A stretch of 38,467 bases of DNA from an uncultured Ruminococcus sp. (GTDB lineage Bacteria > Bacillota > Clostridia > Oscillospirales > Ruminococcaceae): assembly GCA_900539095.1 (NCBI GenBank), contig UQAR01000014.1, forward strand, positions 1 through 38,467. Reading direction: 5' to 3'. The notes beneath the pieces are model-generated. The model had not been told where the DNA came from. It worked only from the letters and a program-made list of their open reading frames with translations, and ran no database searches. The position numbers were made by a program, and so were the translations under genes. Below are positions 1 through 6,385 of the stretch, piece after piece. Every line of letters starts with the position of its first letter. Positions within the stretch are counted from its first letter, which is position 1.

Positions 1-33
1 TCTCGTGGGCTCGGAGATGTGTAGAAGAGACAG
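1..33. other. Nextera Read 2 transposase adapter (non-genomic)
   Basis: These bases match the Illumina Nextera transfer adapter ending in the 19-base Tn5 mosaic end, with one mismatch (G instead of T at base 24). Coding sequence for topoisomerase begins directly after it. This is library residue left in the assembly and not biological sequence. Confidence 0.97.
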
Positions 34-494
34 CTATCAAGGAGGGAGAGACAACGCCTCCGAAGAGATACACGTCGGGTTCAATGATTCTTGCAATGGA
101 GAATGCGGGACAGCTTATAGAGGATGAAGAACTTAGAGCACAGATAAAGGGCTCAGGAATAGGAACGAGTGCAACGAGGGCAGAGATTCTTAAAAAGCTC
201 GATAAGAATAATTACATCTGTATTAATAATAAGACGCAGGTGATAACTCCTGCAAAGCTTGGCGAGATAATATATGAAGTTGTAAATGCTTCAATACCGC
301 CGCTTCTGAATGCAGAACTTACTGCAAGCTGGGAAAAGGGTCTTACATACGTTGCAGAGGGAACAATTACTTCAGATGAGTATATGGCCAAGCTTGAGGA
401 TTTTGTTTCGAGAAGAACCAACAGGGTTATTAATTTAAATAATCAGGCAGCACTTGTTACTTATTTTAATGAAGTATCAAAAAATTACAAATGA
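34..494 (+). CDS. topB: DNA topoisomerase III (type IA), C-terminal fragment
   Basis: Type IA topoisomerases relax and decatenate DNA by passing strands through a transient single-strand break. Only the last ~153 residues are here. The reading frame is open from the adapter boundary and reads KEGETTPPKRYTSGSMILAM, then an IKGSGIGTSATRAEI segment, which is a hallmark of the C-terminal part of TopB-like enzymes. The later LTASWEKGL and TSDEYM segments also fit the family. The active-site tyrosine lies upstream and is missing. The ATG at 84 is internal and is not the start. The gene is cut by the contig end and not by mutation. Assignment to topoisomerase III rather than TopA rests on these motifs and the absence of C-terminal zinc fingers. 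Confidence 0.88.
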
Positions 495-519
495 CACATG
501 TATTATAATGTGGTATGAT
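491..519 (+). promoter_or_regulatory. Candidate sigma-A promoter for glmS
   Basis: ATGACA (491-496) and TATGAT (514-519) are separated by 17 bases and overlap the topB stop codon. They lie about 80 bases ahead of the glmS start. The spacing is ideal and each box differs from consensus at one position. Confidence 0.5.
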
Positions 520-601
520 ACATAAAGTGCATAAAAGGTATTTTTTGTGCTCACACGCAAACTGGAATGCGCAGGTTGATGTGCAGGAATGGAGGAATAA
601 T

Positions 602-2422
602 ATGTGCGGTATAGTTGGATATGTTGGCAGAAGAGACTGTGCGGATGTGCTTATCAATGCCCTTACCAAGCTGGAATACAGAGGTTATGATTCGGCAGGA
701 ATTGCCGTTTTTGAGAATAATGCAATACGTGTAGAAAAGTCAAAGGGACGTCTTCAGAATCTTGTAGATAAGATGAAGATTGACGGAAAACCGCAGGGAC
801 ATGTGGGAATTGGACATACAAGGTGGGCAACACATGGTGAGCCATCAGATATTAACTCCCATCCACATGGCAATAAGAGAGTAACTATAGTACATAACGG
901 AATTATAGAGAATTATAAGCAGATAAAAGATTTCCTTATTAAGGAAGGATACAGCTTTGTAAGCGAGACAGATACGGAGACTGTTGCTAAGCTTCTTGAT
1001 TATTATTATAATGGCAATCCTATAGAGACTATTGCCAGGGTTATTGCAGAGATAAAGGGCTCATATGCCCTTGGAATTATGTTCCGTGATTATCCTGATG
1101 CGATATTTGCAGTCAGGAAGGAATGTCCTCTTATAGCAGGAGTGGGCGAGGGTGAGAATTTTATTGCATCTGATGTGCCGGCAATACTTCAGTATACACG
1201 TAATTATTATCTGCTTGAGCAGAATGAGATTGCGATAGTTAAGGAAGATTCAATAAAGATATGTGACATTCATGGTATGGAGATTAATAAGGAACTCCAG
1301 ACCGCAGACTGGGACGAAGATGCAGCTGAGAAGGGCGGCTATGAGCATTTTATGCTCAAAGAGATTCATGAGCAGCCTACAGCGGTCAGGACTACAATTA
1401 CACCAAGAATTGTTAATGGAATGCCTGATTTTGCATCTGACGGAATTGATATTAATAAGCTTTCATCATACAGACAGATATTTATTGTAGCATGTGGAAC
1501 TGCAATGCATGCAGGTATGGTCGGCAAGTATGTCATAGAGAAGATGGCAAGGGTTTCCGTGACTGTTGATATTGCGTCGGAATTCAGGTACCGTGACCCG
1601 CTTATAACGGATAAGGATCTTGTTATTGTAATATCACAGTCAGGAGAGACTGCTGATACACTTGCAGTACTTAAGCTTGCTAAGGAGATGAAAGCAGCGA
1701 CACTTGCGGTTGTCAATGTTAAGGGCTCGTCAATAGCAAGAGAGGCAGACCATGTAATATATACACATGCCGGTCCTGAGATATCTGTTGCTTCAACTAA
1801 GGCATATATGGTCCAGGTAGCTGTAATGTATCTCATTGCATTTGCATTAAGCAGGGAGACGGGACATATTACTGATGCACAGTGTGCAGAATTTACAGAG
1901 AAGCTTAAGAATATACCGGCGGTTATTGAAGAAGCCATCGGACTTAAGGACAGATGCCAGTTCGCAGCATCCAAGCTTCTTAATGCTGAGAGTCTTCTCT
2001 ATATTGGAAGAGGACTTGACTATGCGCTCAGCATGGAAGGCTCACTCAAGCTTAAGGAGATATCATATATCCATTCTGAGTCATATGCGGCCGGTGAGCT
2101 GAAGCATGGTACAATCTCCCTTATAACAGAGGGAATGCCTGTTATTGCAGTTGCTACACAGAAGAGCATTGTGGAAAAGACAATAAGCAATATTAAGGAA
2201 GTTAAGGCAAGAGGAGCGATGGTTATTCTTGTCTGTGGCAAAGATATTGAGGTTGAGGATAATGTGGCTGATATCATAATAAGACTTCCTGAGGCTGATG
2301 AGGTTCTCATGCCAATGGTGGCAGCGGTTCCACTGCAGCTTATCGCTTATTACACGGCAGTGCTTAAGGGCTGCGATGTTGATAAGCCACGTAACCTTGC
2401 TAAGTCAGTTACGGTTGAATAA
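602..2422 (+). CDS. glmS: Glutamine--fructose-6-phosphate aminotransferase (isomerizing)
   Basis: GlmS makes glucosamine-6-phosphate from fructose-6-phosphate and glutamine, the entry step to UDP-GlcNAc for peptidoglycan. The chosen ATG at 602 follows GGAGGAATA and gives the required MCGIVGYVG start, so Cys2 becomes the N-terminal nucleophile after Met removal. A longer open frame upstream to 515 would bury that Cys and is rejected. The class II glutaminase domain (about 1-220, with GHTRWATHG and HNGIIENY) is followed by two SIS sugar-isomerase domains (SQSGETADT, STKAY) and the C-terminal DKPRNLAKSVTVE. The 606-residue length is normal. No glmS ribozyme is visible in the ~80-base leader. ATC is almost absent among its Ile codons, unlike genes further right. 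Confidence 0.97.
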   Translation: MCGIVGYVGRRDCADVLINALTKLEYRGYDSAGIAVFENNAIRVEKSKGRLQNLVDKMKIDGKPQGHVGIGHTRWATHGEPSDINSHPHGNKRVTIVHNGIIENYKQIKDFLIKEGYSFVSETDTETVAKLLDYYYNGNPIETIARVIAEIKGSYALGIMFRDYPDAIFAVRKECPLIAGVGEGENFIASDVPAILQYTRNYYLLEQNEIAIVKEDSIKICDIHGMEINKELQTADWDEDAAEKGGYEHFMLKEIHEQPTAVRTTITPRIVNGMPDFASDGIDINKLSSYRQIFIVACGTAMHAGMVGKYVIEKMARVSVTVDIASEFRYRDPLITDKDLVIVISQSGETADTLAVLKLAKEMKAATLAVVNVKGSSIAREADHVIYTHAGPEISVASTKAYMVQVAVMYLIAFALSRETGHITDAQCAEFTEKLKNIPAVIEEAIGLKDRCQFAASKLLNAESLLYIGRGLDYALSMEGSLKLKEISYIHSESYAAGELKHGTISLITEGMPVIAVATQKSIVEKTISNIKEVKARGAMVILVCGKDIEVEDNVADIIIRLPEADEVLMPMVAAVPLQLIAYYTAVLKGCDVDKPRNLAKSVTVE

Positions 2423-2455
2423 GTGGTTGAATAAGTATGAACAGGATGGATGGTT

Positions 2456-3115
2456 ATGTATACGATTAATGATTTGTACGATCTTGACCAGACGATAGCG
2501 GCCGGGATATTTGAGAATAAGACGTATCCGTGGGAAGTACTTGCGGACATTGGAGATTATATAATAAAGCTTGGTAATTCACTCGATGAGAATGAGTACG
2601 AAAAAAAAGGTGAGAACATATGGATTGCAAAGAGTGCATCAGTGGCACCTACGGCATTTATTAACGGACCGTGTATAATCGGAAAAGAAGCGGAAGTAAG
2701 ACACTGCGCATTTATCAGGGGCAATGCCATTGTTGGAGAAGGCGCAGTTGTAGGTAACTCTACAGAGCTTAAGAATGTAATTCTGTTTAATAAGGTTCAG
2801 GTTCCGCATTACAATTATGTAGGCGATTCAATTCTTGGCTTCAAGGCACATATGGGGGCGGGTTCAATTACCTCCAATGTAAAGTCTGACAAGAAGCCGG
2901 TTGTTATTAAGTCGGCAGACGGGGCGGTTGAGACAGGACGCAAGAAGGTTGGCGCATTTCTGGGTGATAATGTTGAGGTCGGCTGCGGAAGTGTTCTTAA
3001 TCCGGGAACAGTCATAGGAAGACAGAGCAACGTATATCCGCTGTCAAGCGTGCGCGGAGTAGTGCCGGCAGACAGCATTTTCAAGAAGCAGGATGACATA
3101 GTTACAAAAAAATGA
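2456..3115 (+). CDS. Left-handed beta-helix (hexapeptide repeat) UDP-GlcNAc pyrophosphorylase-like protein
   Basis: From about residue 55 the protein is a run of hexapeptide repeats (IWIAKSASVAPTAFI, GPCIIGKEAEVRHCAFI, NAIVGEGAVVGNSTEL), which fold as a left-handed beta-helix. This resembles the acyltransferase half of GlmU, and members of this short family (about 220 residues) are often labelled UDP-N-acetylglucosamine pyrophosphorylase-like. No N-terminal nucleotidyltransferase domain is present, so pyrophosphorylase activity is doubtful; acetyltransferase or sugar-nucleotide binding is more likely. The gene sits 33 bases after glmS, which suggests an amino-sugar role. AGGATGG lies 6-7 bases ahead of ATG 2456, preferred over the ATG at 2450. 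The exact substrate is not inferable. Confidence 0.75.
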   Translation: MYTINDLYDLDQTIAAGIFENKTYPWEVLADIGDYIIKLGNSLDENEYEKKGENIWIAKSASVAPTAFINGPCIIGKEAEVRHCAFIRGNAIVGEGAVVGNSTELKNVILFNKVQVPHYNYVGDSILGFKAHMGAGSITSNVKSDKKPVVIKSADGAVETGRKKVGAFLGDNVEVGCGSVLNPGTVIGRQSNVYPLSSVRGVVPADSIFKKQDDIVTKK

Positions 3116-3134
3116 TAAATTTTTGTATTTTTAT

Positions 3135-3166
3135 TTGACTATCGCACGACTTTGTGCGAAAATTAT
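3135..3166 (+). promoter_or_regulatory. Candidate promoter with a dyad operator before the Fe-S scaffold gene
   Basis: TTGACT (3135-3140) is followed by a perfect 6-base inverted repeat, TCGCAC (3142-3147) and GTGCGA (3154-3159), and then AT-rich AATTAT. The dyad occupies the spacer of the presumed promoter, where a repressor would block RNA polymerase. The -10 spacing is not ideal, so the promoter is tentative; the dyad itself is directly visible. Confidence 0.4.
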
Positions 3167-3208
3167 CAAGATAAAGTTATCATTAAAGCAACGAAAGGAG
3201 TCATATTA

Positions 3209-3901
3209 ATGATTATTTCACAAGAAGTTGAAAACATGTGTCCAGTAGCACAGGGCGTTCATCATGGCGCAGCCCCAGTACCTACAGAAGGCAAGTGGGT
3301 AAAGAATAAGGACGTAAAGGATATTTCAGGTCTTACACATGGCGTTGGCTGGTGTGCACCACAGCAGGGTGCCTGCAAGCTTACACTTAATGTTAAGGAG
3401 GGCATCATTCAGGAAGCTCTCGTTGAGACAATCGGATGTTCAGGTATGACACATTCAGCAGCTATGGCATCAGAGATTCTTCCAGGTCTTACAGTAATGG
3501 AAGCTTTAAATACAGACCTCGTTTGTGACGCTATCAATACAGCTATGAGAGAGCTGTTCTTACAGATTGTATACGGAAGAACACAGAGTGCATTCTCTGA
3601 GGAAGGTCTTCCTATTGGTGCAGGTCTTGAGGATCTTGGTAAGGGTCTTCGTTCACAGGTTGGTACAATGTATGGTACTCTTCAGAAGGGACCACGTTAC
3701 CTTGAGATGGCAGAGGGTTATGTAACAGGTATCGCTCTTGATGCAGATGATGAGATCATCGGTTACCAGTTCGTTAGCCTTGGAAAGATGACAGACTTCA
3801 TTAAGAAGGGTGACGATCCTAACACAGCATGGGAGAAGGCAAAGGGTCAGTATGGCCGTGTTGCTGATGCAGTTAAGATTATCGATCCAAGACAGGAATA
3901 A
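3209..3901 (+). CDS. Iron-sulfur cluster assembly scaffold-like (NifU/IscU fold) protein
   Basis: This 230-residue protein resembles the NifU/IscU-like scaffold proteins that travel with GGGtGRT genes in Clostridia. Three cysteines, C49 (GWCAP), C56 (GACKL) and C77 (TIGCSGMTH), could hold a cluster. The C77 segment resembles the IscU GCSGM-like loop, followed by MASE. ATG 3209 follows AAAGGAG at 7-8 bases; the open frame extends to 3152 but that portion reads across the promoter dyad. It is 15 bases from the next gene, with which it surely forms an operon. Family assignment is by motif and context; the role in Fe-S supply is inferred from fold, not known for this subfamily. Confidence 0.75.
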   Translation: MIISQEVENMCPVAQGVHHGAAPVPTEGKWVKNKDVKDISGLTHGVGWCAPQQGACKLTLNVKEGIIQEALVETIGCSGMTHSAAMASEILPGLTVMEALNTDLVCDAINTAMRELFLQIVYGRTQSAFSEEGLPIGAGLEDLGKGLRSQVGTMYGTLQKGPRYLEMAEGYVTGIALDADDEIIGYQFVSLGKMTDFIKKGDDPNTAWEKAKGQYGRVADAVKIIDPRQE

Positions 3902-3916
3902 TAGGAGGACTAGAAG

Positions 3917-4915
3917 ATGGCATTATTTGAATCATATGAGAGAAGAATTGACAAGATTAATTCTGTATTAAATAGCTATGGCATCGCTTCAATCGAAGAA
4001 GCTGAGAAGATTACTAAGGATGCCGGCCTTGACGTATATGCAATGGTTAAGGGTATTCAGCCAATCTGTTTCGAGAATGCATGCTGGGCTTACACAGTAG
4101 GTGCCGCAATCGCAATCAAGAAGGGATGCAAGAAGGCTTCAGAGGCAGCAGCAGCTATCGGTGAAGGTCTTCAGGCATTCTGTATTCCGGGTTCTGTAGC
4201 AGATCAGCGTAAGGTTGGTCTTGGACATGGTAACCTCGGTAAGATGCTTCTTGAGGAAGAGACAGAGTGTTTTGCGTTCCTTGCAGGACATGAGTCATTT
4301 GCAGCAGCAGAGGGCGCTATCGGTATCGCTGAGAAGGCTAACAAGGTTAGAACAAAGCCTCTGAGAGTTATTCTTAACGGTCTTGGCAAGGACGCTGCAC
4401 AGATCATCGCAAGGATCAACGGCTTTACATATGTTGAAACTGAGATGGATTACTACACAGGCGAGGTAAAGGAAGTATTCCGTAAGGCATACTCTGACGG
4501 TCTGAGAGCTAAGGTAAACTGCTACGGTGCTAACGACGTTACAGAAGGCGTTGCTATCATGTGGAAGGAAAATGTTGACGTTTCTATCACAGGTAACTCA
4601 ACTAACCCAACAAGATTCCAGCACCCAGTTGCAGGCACATACAAGAAGGAAAGACTTGAGAAGGGCAAGAAGTACTTCTCAGTTGCATCAGGCGGAGGAA
4701 CAGGTAGAACTCTGCACCCAGATAACATGGCTGCTGGTCCTGCATCTTACGGTATGACAGATACAATGGGAAGAATGCACAGCGACGCTCAGTTTGCTGG
4801 TTCTTCTTCAGTTCCTGCACACGTTGAGATGATGGGTCTTATCGGTATGGGTAACAACCCAATGGTTGGTGCTACAGTTGCTTGTGCAGTTGCAGTTGAG
4901 GAGGCTATGAAGTAA
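3917..4915 (+). CDS. GGGtGRT family protein
   Basis: The protein carries the motif that names its family: GGGTGRT at residues 259-265, within SVASGGGTGRTLHPDNMAAG. It is 332 residues long, soluble, without signal peptide or membrane segment, and rich in Gly/Ala near both ends (EAAAAIGEG; GSSSVPAHVEMMGLIGMGNN). The family has no established reaction. The gene is almost always paired with the scaffold-like gene just upstream, and AGGAGG sits 7-8 bases ahead of ATG 3917, so the two are likely co-translated. Codon choice is that of a well-expressed gene. A strong terminator follows at 4988-5026. Confidence 0.85.
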   Translation: MALFESYERRIDKINSVLNSYGIASIEEAEKITKDAGLDVYAMVKGIQPICFENACWAYTVGAAIAIKKGCKKASEAAAAIGEGLQAFCIPGSVADQRKVGLGHGNLGKMLLEEETECFAFLAGHESFAAAEGAIGIAEKANKVRTKPLRVILNGLGKDAAQIIARINGFTYVETEMDYYTGEVKEVFRKAYSDGLRAKVNCYGANDVTEGVAIMWKENVDVSITGNSTNPTRFQHPVAGTYKKERLEKGKKYFSVASGGGTGRTLHPDNMAAGPASYGMTDTMGRMHSDAQFAGSSSVPAHVEMMGLIGMGNNPMVGATVACAVAVEEAMK

Positions 4916-4987
4916 GGTTTATCCTCTTCAAAGCTTTTGAACTGACGGTTCTCATTTCAATGTGAGAATATACACCAGATAAATATT

Positions 4988-5026
4988 ATCCGCTGTTTGC
5001 TTTTATGGCAGATAGCGGATTTTTTT
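4988..5026 (+). terminator. Intrinsic terminator after the GGGtGRT gene
   Basis: A 13-base-pair stem (4988-5000 with 5008-5020, two G-U pairs) with a 7-base loop is followed by six T. A smaller inverted repeat, TTCTCA (4949-4954) and TGAGAA (4963-4968), lies upstream and may help processing. Confidence 0.9.
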
Positions 5027-5213
5027 GTGCAAAATCGTGATGTAAAGCGACTAAACTTGTCATATTTGGAGTGTAAAGCCGATGTACTTTATAGATGTTT
5101 TTTGCGATTTTGCTGTGATCAGCACTGGAGTATCATATTTAGTTAAAAATAGAAATAATATTCAACAGAATTTACAAAATATTAATAAGCACCAATAAGG
5201 TGTACAATGTTAA
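5027..5213. other. Non-coding gap with short repeats
   Basis: No credible gene is seen. The stretch holds a 9-base inverted repeat, GCAAAATCG (5029-5037) and CGATTTTGC (5105-5113), enclosing two near-copies of TGTAAAGC(C)GA (5041-5050 and 5082-5092). If the contig is chimeric, the join could lie here. Confidence 0.4.
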
Positions 5214-5313
5214 AATATGAAATATGCAGGCTGCTATAGTTGACGCAGAGGGGAGATTTGCAGGAAGTTTTTTAGGATATCTGCAATCGGCGTAATAGCG
5301 TAGGTTTCATATT
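5214..5313 (+). ncRNA. Candidate structured RNA (unidentified)
   Basis: A 100-base unit folds by nested pairing. The closing stem is AATATGAAA (5214-5222) with TTTCATATT (5305-5313), nine perfect pairs. Inside are GCTAT (5233-5237) with ATAGC (5295-5299), ACGC (5243-5246) with GCGT (5290-5293), and a terminal hairpin TTGCAG (5258-5263) with CTGCAA (5281-5286). Four consistently nested helices are more than expected by chance in an AT-rich gap. It matches no riboswitch class I can recall; the c-di-GMP, preQ1 and cobalamin cores are absent. Strand is assumed from the flanking genes, since a palindrome-closed fold could also be read in reverse. Confidence 0.35.
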
Positions 5314-5340
5314 GCTCCATGTTTTGGACAGTTAAAAGTA

Positions 5341-5369
5341 TTGTTTTGTGTGTCGGAGATTAGTATAAT
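5341..5369 (+). promoter_or_regulatory. Upstream candidate promoter (P2) of the pilus operon
   Basis: TTGTTT (5341-5346) and a perfect TATAAT (5364-5369) are separated by 17 bases. It lies about 100 bases upstream of the stronger promoter P1. Confidence 0.45.
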
Positions 5370-5389
5370 ATGTGAAATTAATATCGTGA

Positions 5390-5409
5390 ATATGTGATAA
5401 TGCACATAT
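5390..5409. promoter_or_regulatory. Perfect dyad between the two pilus promoters
   Basis: ATATGTG (5390-5396) and CACATAT (5403-5409) form a perfect 7-base inverted repeat with a 6-base spacer, 33 bases upstream of the P1 -35 box. The position suits an activator for P1 or a repressor for P2. The regulator is unknown. Confidence 0.35.
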
Positions 5410-5442
5410 GAAATAATGTGGAAAAGCTGACAATTTCTAGGT

Positions 5443-5471
5443 TTGACAAAATGAAAATCAAGTGATATAAT
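5443..5471 (+). promoter_or_regulatory. Consensus sigma-A promoter (P1) of the pilus operon
   Basis: TTGACA (5443-5448), 17 bases, TATAAT (5466-5471): both boxes and the spacing match consensus exactly. Transcription would start near 5478, about 30 bases before the first gene. A promoter this strong implies high or repressor-controlled expression. Confidence 0.85.
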
Positions 5472-5509
5472 ATTGTAAATAAACTGGAAGTGTGCGTGGA
5501 GGTGGGCTT

Positions 5510-5746
5510 TTGAGAGAGAAGGAGCTTAATAAATTGTCCAAAAATGAGCTGCTTGAACTTATGCTTTATCTGCGGAAGGAATACGATAAACTTACCGAAG
5601 AAAACGAGAAACTTCTCAAAAAGCTTGAGGACAAAAAGAGCATAACTGGCAGGCTTGACAAGCTTGAGCGGCAAATGGCTGCACTTGTGGGTCATGAAAG
5701 TGATAACAACCACGCAGGAGTGGAGGCAGAACATGGTGGCGAATAA
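5510..5746 (+). CDS. Small coiled-coil protein, first gene of the pilus operon
   Basis: I do not recognise a family. With the TTG start at 5510 (GGAGGT six bases upstream) it has 78 residues; an in-frame GTG at 5492 would place the ribosome site inside the gene. Residues ~10-58 are heptad-rich and highly charged (KNELLELMLYLRKEYDKL, EENEKLLKKLEDKK, LDKLERQMAAL), so it is very probably a coiled coil. There is no signal peptide or membrane segment, which puts it in the cytoplasm. It overlaps the signal peptidase gene by 14 bases, implying translational coupling. A role in organising pilus assembly or regulation is possible but is only inferred from position. Confidence 0.75.
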   Translation: MREKELNKLSKNELLELMLYLRKEYDKLTEENEKLLKKLEDKKSITGRLDKLERQMAALVGHESDNNHAGVEAEHGGE

Positions 5747-6335
5747 CGGTAAGAACGTTAAGAAAACGCCTGAGCTGCCTGATACGCAGACCCTTGAGCA
5801 TGTGGTGAAAAAGCGGCATGAGAGGCGGGAGTATCTAAGGATACTTCGCAGCACGGTGGCGTCACTGCTTGTGGTGGCAGCGGCGGCTGTGATAATTTCA
5901 ATGCTGTTTCTTCCTGTGCTGAGGGTAACGGGAACGAGCATGACACCGACGTTGCAGGACGATGAGCTAGTGGTATGCAGAAAGCGTGGCAGCTTTAAGA
6001 AGGGCGATATTGTGGCGTTCTATTATAATAATAAGATACTGCTGAAACGTGTTATAGCCACAGCAGGAGATGTGGTGGACATCAAAGATGACGGCACGGT
6101 CATTGTGAACGGAAAGACGCTCAATGAACCTTATGTAGATCAAAAAGCTCTTGGGGAGTGTGACATTGATCTGCCGTATCAGGTGCCTGACGAAAGGATA
6201 TTCGTTATGGGCGACCACAGATCCACTTCTGTTGACAGCCGAACCAAGAGGATAGGCTGCATAGCGGAAGAGGCTGTTTTAGGCAAGGTGTCGTTGAGGA
6301 TATATCCTTTTAAAAGGATAGGCACTGTGGAATAA
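5733..6335 (+). CDS. Signal peptidase I, pilus-locus copy
   Basis: Type I signal peptidases cut Sec signal peptides from exported proteins. From ATG 5733 (GGAGG-like site at 5721-5726) the protein has 200 residues: a charged N-terminal tail, one membrane segment (about 42-64) and the catalytic region. The serine/lysine dyad is visible as S69 in GTSMTPTL and K105 in ILLKRVIATAGD; the VMGDHRSTSVDSR box and the C-terminal GKVSLRIYPF segment follow. An earlier in-frame ATG would start inside the previous gene without a ribosome site. A dedicated signal peptidase next to pilin and sortase genes is known in other Gram-positive pilus islands, so it probably processes the pilin precursors encoded downstream. 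Confidence 0.93.
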   Translation: MVANNGKNVKKTPELPDTQTLEHVVKKRHERREYLRILRSTVASLLVVAAAAVIISMLFLPVLRVTGTSMTPTLQDDELVVCRKRGSFKKGDIVAFYYNNKILLKRVIATAGDVVDIKDDGTVIVNGKTLNEPYVDQKALGECDIDLPYQVPDERIFVMGDHRSTSVDSRTKRIGCIAEEAVLGKVSLRIYPFKRIGTVE

Positions 6336-6385
6336 CGTTTCAATAAAATATAGCATTATGAATTTTTCGGAGGGAGGAATCCGTT

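Noticed and set aside
515..601. Extended N-terminus for GlmS starting at 515
   Set aside because: It would hide the catalytic cysteine, which must follow the initiator Met, and the ribosome site is right before 602.
495..601. glmS ribozyme in the glmS leader
   Set aside because: The leader is too short and I see none of the conserved core; only a promoter is supported.
1366..1974. 202-codon reverse ORF inside glmS
   Set aside because: It is a shadow of glmS: antisense to conserved sequence, no ribosome site, and a composition typical of reverse reading.
5214..5313. c-di-GMP (GEMM) riboswitch controlling the pilus operon
   Set aside because: GACGCAGAGG resembles part of the core, but the other conserved segments are missing and the pilus promoter lies downstream of the element.
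5492..5509. GTG start at 5492 for the coiled-coil gene
   Set aside because: The GGAGGT site would then be inside the coding region; TTG 5510 has ideal spacing.
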